This document shows, piece after piece, positions 1 to 6,929 of a stretch of DNA of 14,725 nt. The stretch lies in contig DAOMNQ010000068.1 in the NCBI GenBank assembly GCA_035443945.1, positions 1-14,725 on the forward strand, given 5' to 3'. Position 1 is the stretch's first letter. Every line of letters begins with the position of its first letter. Origin of the DNA: CAADGN01 sp035443945. Lineage in GTDB: Bacteria; Planctomycetota; Phycisphaerae; Phycisphaerales; UBA1924. The notes under the pieces are model-generated. The model searched no databases. It was not told where the DNA came from and was given only the letters and a program-made list of their open reading frames with translations. The translations under genes were made by a program, and so were the position numbers.

Positions 1-106
1 GCTCTCTGTGCCTCGGTGGTGAGGTTGGTTCTCCGAGGTTACGGGATAGCCTCTAGAGTCTTCCCGCGACAGGGGCGTGCGCCCCCGCCCACCCCCGGAA
101 TCCACA

Positions 107-961
107 GTGCCGAACACCGCCCGCGAAGCCCTCCGACGCCTCCTCGCACGGGCCGTACGACCCGCCGCGTGGCCCATCGAGCAGCGGCTCGACCGCCTCC
201 TCGACAACTCCAATCGACGATCAGCCACCGCCGTCTGGCGCGGCGGCCTCGACGGGCACGCGATCGCCTCGGACTCATCCGTCGATCCCGCCGCCACAAG
301 ACGCCTCCGCCAGGAACTCACGTACTGGGCCGCCGTCGCCCGCGGCGCGGACCCCGATTTCCCCGGCGATTTCCGCGAGACCTTCGCCCGCTGGCAACGC
401 ACTCGCCTCTACGAACTCGCCGACCGCCTCGCCCTCGCCGGCGACTTCGCCCCGGGAGAGCCGATCGCCGGACGCATGGCCGAGTGGTGCGCCCAGCGCA
501 CCGCCGTCGAGATCGGCTCCGGACCCTACCCCGCACTCGCCGCCGCGCGCTGGCGCAGGGCCGTCGCCGTCGATCCCCTCGCGGACGGCTACTTCGCCGA
601 GGGCCTCATCCCACCCGAAGCCGAGCGCGTCGCCTTCCTCGCCGCGCCCGGCGAGAACGTCCCGCTCCCCGACGCCGTCGCCGACCTCCTCATCGCCGAG
701 AACTGCCTCGACCACGTCGTCTCCCCCCCCCGCGTCGCCGCCGAGATGGCACGCCTCCTCGTCCCCGGCGGCCTGGCGTGGGTGCTCGTCGACGTCCTCG
801 ACCAACCCGACGAACTCCACCCGCACGCCATGGACGAGACGAAGGCGCGAGCCATCCTCGAAGCGGCGAGTTTGGAACTCGTCTGGGGCGAAGTCTGGGA
901 TGGACACAGCCATCCGAACGCTCGCGGGCAGTGGCGCGCCCTCCTCCGCAAGCCGGAATGA
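107..961 (+). CDS. class I SAM-dependent methyltransferase (substrate unknown)
   Basis: Predicted cytoplasmic methyltransferase of the Rossmann-fold class I type. With the GTG at 107 the protein has 284 residues. The N-terminal ~125 residues look helical and have no recognised domain. Motif I is VEIGSGPYP at about residues 134-142, the acidic end of strand 2 is AVDPL near 153-157, motif IV is DLLIAENCLDHV near 193-204, and the post-motif loop is LLVPGG near 217-222. This order fits the methyltransferase_11/25 type, where the LVPGG loop is typical of small-molecule, lipid or protein substrates; the true substrate cannot be read from sequence. Start choice: an in-frame GTG at 77 would add ten low-complexity residues and has its only purine-rich patch touching the codon, whereas 107 has a GGA 7 nt upstream; neither is strong. 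The stop lies 7 nt before polX, so the two are probably co-transcribed. A run of nine C (723-731) lies inside the gene. Confidence 0.8.
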   Translation: MPNTAREALRRLLARAVRPAAWPIEQRLDRLLDNSNRRSATAVWRGGLDGHAIASDSSVDPAATRRLRQELTYWAAVARGADPDFPGDFRETFARWQRTRLYELADRLALAGDFAPGEPIAGRMAEWCAQRTAVEIGSGPYPALAAARWRRAVAVDPLADGYFAEGLIPPEAERVAFLAAPGENVPLPDAVADLLIAENCLDHVVSPPRVAAEMARLLVPGGLAWVLVDVLDQPDELHPHAMDETKARAILEAASLELVWGEVWDGHSHPNARGQWRALLRKPE

Positions 962-968
962 TCGACCC

Positions 969-2780
969 ATGAGCGTCAACGCCCAGATCGCCGAGCGCCT
1001 CGAGCAGATCGCCCAAATCCTTGAACTCCTCGGCGAGGACCGCTTCCGGGTCGCCGCGAACGCCAAGGCCGCCCGCGTGGTTGCGGACCTGACCACCGAC
1101 CTCGCCGCGCTCGCCGACGACCGCGAAGCCCTCCTCGCCATCGAGGGCATCGGCACCAAGACCGCCGACAAGATCGTCGAGTTCGTCAAGACCGGCCGCA
1201 TCACCGAGCACGAGGAACTCCGCGCACAGGTTCCGCCCGGCCTGCTCGACCTCCTCCGCATCCCGGGACTCGGGCCGAAGACCGTCGCCATGCTCTGGAA
1301 GGAGGCCGGCGTCACCGACCTCGCAGCCCTCAAGCGCATCATCGACGACGGCTCCATCCTCGAACTGCCTCGCATGGGCGCGAAGACCGTCGAGAACGTC
1401 AGGAAGTCCATCGAGTTCGCCGGCCAGACCGAGCAGCGCATCCCACTCGGCATCGCACTCCCCATCGCCGAAGAGATCGTCGAACGCATGCGCGCCGTCC
1501 CCGGCGTAAAGAACGCCGCCTTCGCCGGCTCACTCCGCCGCGGCAAGGAGACCATCGGCGACATCGACATCCTCGTCGCCACCACAGACCCCGACGCCGC
1601 GCACGAAGCCTTCACCACCATCCCCGGCGTCGTCCAGGTCCTCGCCAGCGGCGGCACCAAGAGCTCCGTCCGGCTCCGCGCCGCCCACGACCTCGGACGA
1701 TGGACCCTCGAAGGACAACACGGCAAGGAGTCCGGCGGCGTCGCACTCCAGGCCGACCTACGCGCCGTCGATCCCTCCGCCTGGGGCGCGGCCATCATGT
1801 ACTTCACAGGCTCCAAAGAGCACAACGTCCGGCTCCGCGAACTCGCCCTCAAAAAGGGCTGCACCCTCAACGAGTACGGACTCTACCACGACGACAACGA
1901 CAAGACCCCCCCCCAGCGCCGCGGCGTCAAGCCCATCGCCTCACGCACCGAGCAGGCCGTCTACGCCAAACTCGCCCTCCCCTTCATACCCCCCGAAATC
2001 CGCGAAGACCGCGCCGAACTCGAACTGACCGAAACCCCGCGACTCATCGAACTCACAGACGTCAAGGCCGAACTCCACGCCCACACCACCGCCTCCGACG
2101 GCTCGCTCGAACTCCACGAACTCGTCGCCGAGGCCAAACGCCGCGGCTTCCACACCATCGCCGTCACCGACCACTCAAAGTCCAGCGTCGTCGCCGGCGG
2201 CCTCGACGAGACACGCCTCGCCGAGCAGCGCGAACAGGTCGAGGCCCTGCGCGAAAGCACGAAGGGCCTCTCCATCCTCTGCGGCAGCGAGGTGGACATC
2301 CTCGGCGACGGCCGCCTCGACTTCGACGACGAGACCCTCGCCGCGCTCGATGTGGTTGTCGCCAGCCCGCACGTCGCCCTCAAGCAGGATCCCAAGGCCG
2401 CGACGAAGCGCCTCATCCGCGCCATCGAGAACCCCTTCGTCCACGTCCTCGGCCATCCCACCGGACGCCTCATCAACCGCCGCCCCGGCCTCACCCCCGA
2501 CATGGCCGAGGTCATCGCCGCCGCCAAGCAGCACGGCGTCGCCCTCGAGATCAACGCACACTGGATGCGCCTCGACCTCCGCGACACCCACGTCCGCGCC
2601 GCCGTCGAGGCCGGGTGCCTCATCGCCATCAACTGCGACGTCCACGCCGCGCCCGACTTCGACAACCTCCGCTACGGCATCCTCACCGCCCGCCGCGGCT
2701 GGCTCCCCCCGGACCAGTGCGTCAACTGCTGGCCCGCCAAGCGGTTGCGCGATTGGCTGGCCACTCGCCGCCCGACATGA
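969..2780 (+). CDS. polX: family X DNA polymerase with C-terminal PHP domain (PolX)
   Basis: Bacterial PolX, a gap-filling repair polymerase whose PHP domain gives metal-dependent 3'-5' exonuclease/AP-endonuclease activity in characterised homologues. From the ATG at 969 it has 603 residues, close to the family norm of about 570-600. Helix-hairpin-helix DNA-binding motifs lie near 57-62 (IEGIGT) and 97-102 (IPGLGP), with a third GAKTVENV-type element near 137-144. The palm motif GSLRRGKETIGDID (187-200) supplies catalytic Asp198 and Asp200, and Asp263 in QADLRAV is the likely third. The thumb/YF motif region is YFTGSKEHN. The PHP domain starts near 365: H370 and H372 (ELHAHT), D401-H402, E441 (GSEVDI), H468, H496 (GHPTGR) and D557/H559 (NCDVH) keep the metal-ligand pattern, so both activities look intact. 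A nine-C tract (1906-1914) codes for the linker between polymerase and PHP parts. The in-frame upstream extension to 900 overlaps the previous gene and was dropped. Confidence 0.95.
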   Translation: MSVNAQIAERLEQIAQILELLGEDRFRVAANAKAARVVADLTTDLAALADDREALLAIEGIGTKTADKIVEFVKTGRITEHEELRAQVPPGLLDLLRIPGLGPKTVAMLWKEAGVTDLAALKRIIDDGSILELPRMGAKTVENVRKSIEFAGQTEQRIPLGIALPIAEEIVERMRAVPGVKNAAFAGSLRRGKETIGDIDILVATTDPDAAHEAFTTIPGVVQVLASGGTKSSVRLRAAHDLGRWTLEGQHGKESGGVALQADLRAVDPSAWGAAIMYFTGSKEHNVRLRELALKKGCTLNEYGLYHDDNDKTPPQRRGVKPIASRTEQAVYAKLALPFIPPEIREDRAELELTETPRLIELTDVKAELHAHTTASDGSLELHELVAEAKRRGFHTIAVTDHSKSSVVAGGLDETRLAEQREQVEALRESTKGLSILCGSEVDILGDGRLDFDDETLAALDVVVASPHVALKQDPKAATKRLIRAIENPFVHVLGHPTGRLINRRPGLTPDMAEVIAAAKQHGVALEINAHWMRLDLRDTHVRAAVEAGCLIAINCDVHAAPDFDNLRYGILTARRGWLPPDQCVNCWPAKRLRDWLATRRPT

Positions 2781-2793
2781 CGTTTGCGACCGC

Positions 2794-2822
2794 TTGACTT
2801 GCGACTGAGTCTCAGGTTCAAT
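2794..2822 (+). promoter_or_regulatory. candidate sigma-70-type promoter with dyad in the spacer
   Basis: TTGACT (2794-2799) and TTCAAT (2817-2822) are 17 nt apart, matching the -35 and -10 consensus at five and four of six positions. The spacer holds an inverted repeat centred on G2807 (TGCGACT-G-AGTCTCA, 2800-2814), or read another way the perfect CTGAG-T-CTCAG (2805-2815). The 7-1-7 spacing resembles Fur-family boxes, but the match is degenerate, so the regulator is unassigned. It would drive the pseudopilin-like gene at 2864. Confidence 0.45.
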
Positions 2823-2852
2823 ACCCACCCTCCCCGTGGGTCCGATTTGAAC
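2816..2852 (+). other. long imperfect hairpin abutting the Shine-Dalgarno of the pseudopilin gene
   Basis: GTTCAA (2816-2821) pairs with TTGAAC (2847-2852), and inside it ACCCAC (2823-2828) pairs with GTGGGT (2836-2841) around a seven-base loop. The 3' side carries a short CCG bulge. The structure ends directly before GGAG (2853-2856), the Shine-Dalgarno for the GTG at 2864. There is no T tract, so a standard intrinsic terminator is unlikely; a translation-control leader, or structure formed only in read-through mRNA from polX, fits better. The 5' arm overlaps the proposed -10 element. Confidence 0.45.
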
Positions 2853-2863
2853 GGAGACCTCCC

Positions 2864-3745
2864 GTGCCGCACTCCCCCCGCCCTCCTGCCCCCGCCTTCA
2901 CACTCATCGAACTCCTCGTCGTCATCGCCATCATCGCCCTCCTCATCGGCATGCTGCTCCCGGCACTCGGCAAGGCACGCGGCGCGGCACGCGCCGCCGC
3001 CGATCTCGTCAACCTCCGCTCCATGGGCCAGGCCGTCGAGATGTACTCCAACGACCGCCAGACCTTCCCCCCCATGCGCCTCCCGTCCAACGAAGTCCAC
3101 GAGCCGTCCGGGCGAAAGGCCGCTCGCTGGCACTGGGTCGTCGGCGAGTACGTCGGCATGCCCTACCAGCCGCGCAACGAGGAGGAGTACCAGAAGTTCC
3201 AGAACTCCGACGACTTCGACCGCCTCGACAATGATGTCTTCCGCGATCCATCACAGACCTACGAGCAGTTCCGCAGCAAGGCGACGGGCGAGGTGCAGGT
3301 CCTGCGGAACGGCTCGTACGGGTACAACTACCACTACCTCGGCAACACCCGCTCCAAGTCCTCCGGCGGATTCCAGAACTACCCCGTCCGCATGTCCCGC
3401 ATCCACGTCCCCTTCAAGACCGTCGCCTTCGCCGACTCCTCCGGCAGCCAGCACCTCCGCATCAACGAGAACTACCGCGAGCACTCCTACACCCTCGACC
3501 CCCCGCGCCTCGACACGAAGAACAACGGCGCGGAAACCTTCGCCCACGCCACCGGCCAGTCGCCCCCCGAAGTCCGCCACGGCCGCGTCGCCCACGCCGC
3601 CTTCCTCGACGGCCACGCCGAAGGCCTCACCCTCGCCGACTTCGGCTTCGTCGTCCTCAACGAACGCACAGGCCTCGTCAAGGACAACACCGGCGACAAC
3701 AGCCTCTTCAACGGCCTGGGCTTCGACAGGGACGCGACGAAGTAG
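2864..3745 (+). CDS. pseudopilin-like protein with N-terminal methylation motif and H-X9-DG C-terminus
   Basis: Type IV pilin/type II secretion-like secreted protein of the large planctomycete family (prepilin-type N-terminal cleavage/methylation domain). It has 293 residues. A short leader (1-11) precedes FTLIELLVV (12-20), with the mature Glu+5 at E16, then one hydrophobic helix to about residue 36. The residue before the cleavage site is Ala11 rather than the usual Gly; from memory this variant is common in planctomycete paralogues. The C-terminal H-X9-DG motif is H239 to D249-G250, followed by HAEGL. SYGYNYHYLG near 151-160 is also family-like. It should be processed by a prepilin peptidase and anchored in the inner membrane; the cargo or assembly it serves is unknown. 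The GTG start is fixed by GGAG 7 nt upstream (2853-2856). The C-ending codon bias matches its neighbours. Confidence 0.9.
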   Translation: MPHSPRPPAPAFTLIELLVVIAIIALLIGMLLPALGKARGAARAAADLVNLRSMGQAVEMYSNDRQTFPPMRLPSNEVHEPSGRKAARWHWVVGEYVGMPYQPRNEEEYQKFQNSDDFDRLDNDVFRDPSQTYEQFRSKATGEVQVLRNGSYGYNYHYLGNTRSKSSGGFQNYPVRMSRIHVPFKTVAFADSSGSQHLRINENYREHSYTLDPPRLDTKNNGAETFAHATGQSPPEVRHGRVAHAAFLDGHAEGLTLADFGFVVLNERTGLVKDNTGDNSLFNGLGFDRDATK

Positions 3746-3776
3746 GCGACACGCCGCACGACACCGCCGCAATCGG

Positions 3777-3782
3777 TACAAT
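3777..3782 (+). promoter_or_regulatory. candidate -10 element (TACAAT) for a leaderless methyltransferase mRNA
   Basis: TACAAT is a five-of-six match to TATAAT, in an otherwise very GC-rich 43-nt gap. It ends exactly 6 nt before the GTG at 3789, which puts the expected transcription start on the start codon itself. No Shine-Dalgarno-like sequence precedes the GTG, and no good -35 is visible 16-18 nt upstream. Confidence 0.5.
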
Positions 3783-3788
3783 CGCCGC

Positions 3789-4664
3789 GTGGACAGGATC
3801 ATCCTCGGCGATTGCCTCGACGCCCTCGGCAGCGTGCCCGAACGATCGGTCCGCCTGATCTACGTCGATCCACCCTTCAACACGGGCAAGGTCCAGAAAC
3901 GCGATCGCATCCGCACCACCGCCGACGACGCGGGCGGCACGCGGGGCGGATTCGCCGGCAAGCGGTACCGAGTCGAACGCGTCGAGAGCGGCTCATACGG
4001 CGACGACTTCGGGACCGACTACCTGGACTTCCTGATGCCCCGCCTGGAATCCGGCGTCCGTCGCCTGACGCCGGACGGCTCCCTCTTCGTGCACCTCGAC
4101 TGGCGCGAAGTCCACTATGTCAAGGTCGCGCTCGACCACCTGCTCGGACGCGACCGCTTCATGAACGAGATCGTCTGGGCCTACGACTTCGGCGGCCGCT
4201 CCCCGCGACGCTGGCCGGCCAAGCACGACACGATCCTCTGGTACGCGCTCGACCCCTCGAACTACGTTTTCAACGAGGCCGAGATCGACCGCATCCCGTA
4301 CATGGCCCCGGGCCTCGTTACGCCTGAGAAAGCCGCGCGAGGGAAGTCCCCGACCGACGTCTGGTGGCACACCATCGTCCCGACCAACGGGCGCGAGAAG
4401 ACCGGATACCCGACCCAGAAGCCGCTCGGCATCGTCAATCGCATCGTGCGGGTTCACTCGGCACCGGGCGACGTGGTGCTGGACTTCTTCGCCGGCAGCG
4501 GCACGACCGGCGAAGCGGCGGGCGCCCACGGCAGGCGCTTCGTCCTTATCGACAACAACCCGGAGGCGGTCGCAGTGATGGCGAACCGGCTCCACCGGTT
4601 CACGCCGGAGTGCGTCGGGTTCGAGCAACCGGCATCCGATACGCGAGCGAGCCTGTTCGCATGA
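3789..4664 (+). CDS. site-specific DNA methyltransferase, beta-class N6-adenine/N4-cytosine type
   Basis: DNA amino-methyltransferase, probably the modification half of a type II system with the next gene. It has 291 residues. The catalytic motif IV DPPF (27-30, within YVDPPFNTG) comes first and the SAM-binding motif I LDFFAGSGTT (231-240) near the C-terminus, with the presumed target-recognition region in between (about 45-200). That order defines the beta class. TGYPTQKPLGI (205-215) is the usual segment before motif I. The start is the GTG at 3789: the open frame runs upstream to 2784, but that part lies entirely over the pseudopilin gene and reads as low-complexity Ser/Pro/Thr. The family resembles methyltransferases I remember as common in Actinobacteria, often as solitary genes; I could not check this. 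The ATG of the next gene overlaps this stop (ATGA, 4661-4664), so translation is probably coupled. The recognition sequence is not predictable here. Confidence 0.92.
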   Translation: MDRIILGDCLDALGSVPERSVRLIYVDPPFNTGKVQKRDRIRTTADDAGGTRGGFAGKRYRVERVESGSYGDDFGTDYLDFLMPRLESGVRRLTPDGSLFVHLDWREVHYVKVALDHLLGRDRFMNEIVWAYDFGGRSPRRWPAKHDTILWYALDPSNYVFNEAEIDRIPYMAPGLVTPEKAARGKSPTDVWWHTIVPTNGREKTGYPTQKPLGIVNRIVRVHSAPGDVVLDFFAGSGTTGEAAGAHGRRFVLIDNNPEAVAVMANRLHRFTPECVGFEQPASDTRASLFA

Positions 4665-5203
4665 GCGCGATCCGCGACCCAGATGTGGCGATGCTGGCTG
4701 CGCTTTCGGGCACGCTCGCGGCCGACTACGCCACGCCGGACGATCCTTGGGCCGGAAGTCCGTTCGCGTGGATCAAGCAGCAACAGTCCCGGCGCCGTGG
4801 CAAGATCGGCGAGCAGTTGCTCTCGGGGTTTCTTGCCGCGAAGGGCCTTGATGTCGCGCGATCGCCCGACCAGGAGGCCGACCGCCTCGTCAACGGCCTG
4901 CGGGTCGAAGTGAAGTTCTCGACTCTGTGGGAGTCCGGCATCTACAAGTTTCAGCAGATCCGCGACCAGAACTACGCGATGCTCGTCTGTCTCGGCGTCA
5001 GCCCATTCAATGCGCACTGCTGGGTGATCCCGAAGCCGCTCCTCAAACAGCACGTCATCGGCAGGCTCGGCCAACACACGGGAAGACGGGGAACCGACAC
5101 CGCGTGGATGTCGTTCGCTCCCGGGCAACCGTACCCGTGGATGAAGCCGTGCGGCGGCCGACTTCGGGACGCCGTGGCGATTCTCAGACGATGCTCGAAA
5201 TGA
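4661..5203 (+). CDS. predicted PD-(D/E)XK restriction endonuclease partner of the methyltransferase
   Basis: A 180-residue protein whose best reading is the nuclease of a type II restriction-modification pair. The core fits PD-(D/E)XK: a helix with E51 (GKIGEQLL), then D74 (EADRLVNG), then a strand with E83-V84-K85 (VEVKFS). FQQIRDQNY (97-105) and LGVSP (111-115) follow, and HCWVIPK (119-125) lies beyond. The usual Pro before the catalytic Asp is Ala here. There is no membrane segment or signal peptide. I do not recognise a named subfamily. The start is the ATG at 4661, overlapping the methyltransferase stop by 4 nt; this order makes the methylase first and the nuclease coupled to it. Codons differ from + strand neighbours (many GCG, CTG/CTT/TTG, GAT, TTT against mainly GCC/CTC), and GC content appears lower, which suggests a separate origin. 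No controller protein or vsr gene is adjacent. An archaeal-type resolvase or repair nuclease is a less likely alternative. Confidence 0.72.
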   Translation: MSAIRDPDVAMLAALSGTLAADYATPDDPWAGSPFAWIKQQQSRRRGKIGEQLLSGFLAAKGLDVARSPDQEADRLVNGLRVEVKFSTLWESGIYKFQQIRDQNYAMLVCLGVSPFNAHCWVIPKPLLKQHVIGRLGQHTGRRGTDTAWMSFAPGQPYPWMKPCGGRLRDAVAILRRCSK

Positions 5204-5261
5204 CGGGCCGGACGACGCTGGTTGACCACCCGCCACGACCATCCTCTGCATCCGCCCCGCG

Positions 5262-5267
5262 TAGACT
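5262..5267 (+). promoter_or_regulatory. candidate -10 element (TAGACT) for a leaderless ffh mRNA
   Basis: TAGACT fits TANNNT and ends exactly 6 nt before the ffh ATG at 5274, the same geometry as ahead of the methyltransferase gene. The bases between it and the ATG are pyrimidine-rich (CTCCCC) and hold no Shine-Dalgarno. A TTGACC at 5222-5227 is too far upstream (34 nt) to be its -35. Confidence 0.45.
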
Positions 5268-5273
5268 CTCCCC

Positions 5274-6812
5274 ATGTTCGAGCGACTCTCCGACGGGTTC
5301 GGCAAGGTTTTCCGGCGTCTCTCCGGCCATGGCACGATCACCGAGGCCAACGTCCGCGAGGCGATGGAGGAGGTCCGCACCGCCCTCCTGGACGCCGACG
5401 CCAACTACGACGTCGTCAACGAGTTCTGCGAGACGGTCATCGCCGACGCCGTTGGACGCGAGGTCACCAAGAGCCTGCGCCCCGGCCAGGAGATGGTCGG
5501 CATTGTCCACGCCCGGCTGGTCGAACTGCTCGGCGGCGAGGAGGCGCTCGAAGCCGCCGCGGACCCCGAGCGTGCCCGCGCCGCCGCCGGCCCCGCGATC
5601 ATGCGCGTCTCCCCAGGCCCAACCATCGTCATGATGTGCGGCCTGCAAGGCTCCGGCAAGACGACGACCTGCGGCAAACTCGCCGCGTACCTCAGCAAGC
5701 GCGGGCGGAGCGTCATGCTCTGCGCCGCCGACCTCCAGCGCCCGGCCGCCGTCGAGCAGCTCGAGATCGTCGCCGCCCAGGCCCGCCAGGCCGCCCCCGG
5801 CGGCGCGCCCGTCCACTTCCACGGCGAGCCGGACAAGTGCGCCGAGTACGGCAAGGCCGTCGGCGTCGCCGTGCAGGTCTGCCGACGCGCCCTCGAAGCC
5901 GCACGGAAGGCGGGCGCGGACGTGCTCATCCTCGACACCGCCGGCCGCCTCCACGTCAACGACGAACTCATGGGCGAACTCCAGCAGGTCCGCCGCGCCC
6001 TCAACCCGCACCACGTCTTCCTCGTCGTCGACGCCATGACCGGCCAGGACGCCGTCAACAGCGCCAAGGCCTTCCACGAACGCCTCGAAGTCGACGGCGT
6101 CATCCTCACCAAGTTCGACTCCGACACCCGCGGCGGCGCGGCCATCTCCATCCGAAAAGTCACCGGCGCGCCCATCCGCTTCATCGGCGTCGGCGAAAAA
6201 GCCGAGGCCCTCGAGGAGTTTCACGCCCAGCGCATGGCCGGACGCATCCTCGGCATGGGCGACGTCGTCAGCCTCGTCGAGAAGGCGCAGGAGCAGGTCT
6301 CCGCCGAGGACGCCGAACGCCTCGCCGAGAAGATGGCCCGCGGCGAGATGACGATGGACGACTTCCTCGCCCAACTCCGCATGTTGCGCCGCCTCGGCCC
6401 CATGCGCCAGGTCCTCGGCATGTTGCCCGGCGTCGGCGCAGCCCTCAAGGACGCCCACATCGACGAGGGACAACTCGACCGCGTCGAGGCCATCATCAAC
6501 TCCATGACGAAGCAGGAGCGCACCGAGCCGAAGATCATCAACACCAGCCGACGCCGCCGCATCGCCGCAGGCAGCGGCACCGACCAGAACGCCGTCGGCC
6601 AACTCGTCAAGCAGCACGACGCCATCAGCAAAATGACGAAGCAGATGGCCGGCATGAGCGCCAAGTCCAAGGTCGCCGCCGTCAAGGAACTCGGCGCGGC
6701 CGGCATCGGAGCCATGGTCCCCGGCCTCTCGGGCATGCCCGGCTTCGGCACCAAAGGCTCAACCCGAGCCGGCGCGCCGGGCCGGTTCAAGCAACGGAAG
6801 AAGCGACGGTGA
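5274..6812 (+). CDS. ffh: signal recognition particle GTPase Ffh
   Basis: Protein subunit of the bacterial signal recognition particle; it binds 4.5S RNA and signal sequences and, with FtsY, delivers nascent membrane proteins to SecYEG. It has 512 residues, longer than the usual 440-480. The N domain spans about 1-90. It is followed by an Ala/Arg/Pro-rich insert (about 95-114), then the G domain: P-loop GLQGSGKTTT (123-132), DLQRPAA (153-159), DTAGR (221-225) and TKFD (289-292). TKFDSDTRGG replaces the common TKLDGDARGG but keeps the guanine-binding Thr-Lys-x-Asp. GVGEKAEALEEF (305-316) closes the G domain. The Met-rich M domain (about 325-460) contains MRQVLGMLPG and the RNA-binding helix SRRRRIAAGSGT (425-436). 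A basic Gly-rich tail ends RFKQRKKRR. The ATG at 5274 gives the canonical MFERLSDGF start. Its TGA is the first triplet of the heptamer repeat downstream. Confidence 0.98.
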   Translation: MFERLSDGFGKVFRRLSGHGTITEANVREAMEEVRTALLDADANYDVVNEFCETVIADAVGREVTKSLRPGQEMVGIVHARLVELLGGEEALEAAADPERARAAAGPAIMRVSPGPTIVMMCGLQGSGKTTTCGKLAAYLSKRGRSVMLCAADLQRPAAVEQLEIVAAQARQAAPGGAPVHFHGEPDKCAEYGKAVGVAVQVCRRALEAARKAGADVLILDTAGRLHVNDELMGELQQVRRALNPHHVFLVVDAMTGQDAVNSAKAFHERLEVDGVILTKFDSDTRGGAAISIRKVTGAPIRFIGVGEKAEALEEFHAQRMAGRILGMGDVVSLVEKAQEQVSAEDAERLAEKMARGEMTMDDFLAQLRMLRRLGPMRQVLGMLPGVGAALKDAHIDEGQLDRVEAIINSMTKQERTEPKIINTSRRRRIAAGSGTDQNAVGQLVKQHDAISKMTKQMAGMSAKSKVAAVKELGAAGIGAMVPGLSGMPGFGTKGSTRAGAPGRFKQRKKRR

Positions 6813-6923
6813 GTCCTGAGTCTTGAGTCTTGAGTCTTGAGTCTTGAGTCTTGAGTCTTGAGGCCTGAGTCCCGAGAGTGGCCGTTCAAGTCTCAGGACT
6901 CATACCTCAAGACTCAGGACTCA
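6810..6923. repeat. inverted heptanucleotide tandem repeat (TGAGTCT family) between convergent genes
   Basis: Nine 7-bp units run head to tail from 6810 to 6872: TGAGTCC, six TGAGTCT (6817-6858), TGAGGCC and TGAGTCC. The first unit begins on the ffh TGA stop. After a 16-bp gap the array returns as reverse-complement units in a 7-bp register: AGTCTCA (6889), GGACTCA (6896), TACCTCA (6903), AGACTCA (6910) and GGACTCA (6917-6923). The two halves can pair into a long hairpin on either strand. It fills the gap between ffh and the minus-strand membrane-protein gene, whose stop is at 6930-6932. A bidirectional terminator is a plausible role. Similar degenerate heptamer arrays are, from memory, seen between genes in other planctomycetes. 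Confidence 0.9.
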
Positions 6924-6929
6924 AGCCCT

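Noticed and set aside
1..60. Possible intergenic repeat or promoter (TAGAGT at 54-59) at the left edge
   Set aside because: The opening bases look like simple G/T-rich intergenic sequence, and TAGAGT could be a -10, but there is no -35, no start codon at a matching distance, and the context is cut by the window edge.
275..1870. A 531-codon open frame on the minus strand across the methyltransferase and polX genes
   Set aside because: It lies antisense to two well-supported genes, its translation is Ser/Arg/Gly-rich with no recognisable motif, and long antisense frames are expected at this GC content. The same applies to long frames opposite ffh, ccsA and resB.
2811..2852. Possible tRNA T-arm (GGTTCAAT and, on the other strand, GTTCAAATC)
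   Set aside because: No matching acceptor, D or anticodon stems can be drawn on either strand; the sequence is explained by the promoter and hairpin ahead of the pseudopilin gene.
2784..3788. Upstream extension of the DNA methyltransferase frame
   Set aside because: The open frame continues upstream, but this stretch is entirely inside the pseudopilin gene in another frame and reads as Ser/Pro/Thr/Arg low complexity. The conserved protein starts at the GTG at 3789.
5222..5227. TTGACC as the -35 element for ffh
   Set aside because: It is 34 nt from TAGACT, far beyond a workable spacer, and at 17 nt the sequence is TCTGCA, a poor -10.
6810..6923. CRISPR array
   Set aside because: The units are contiguous 7-mers with no spacers, the orientation inverts half way, and there are no cas genes.
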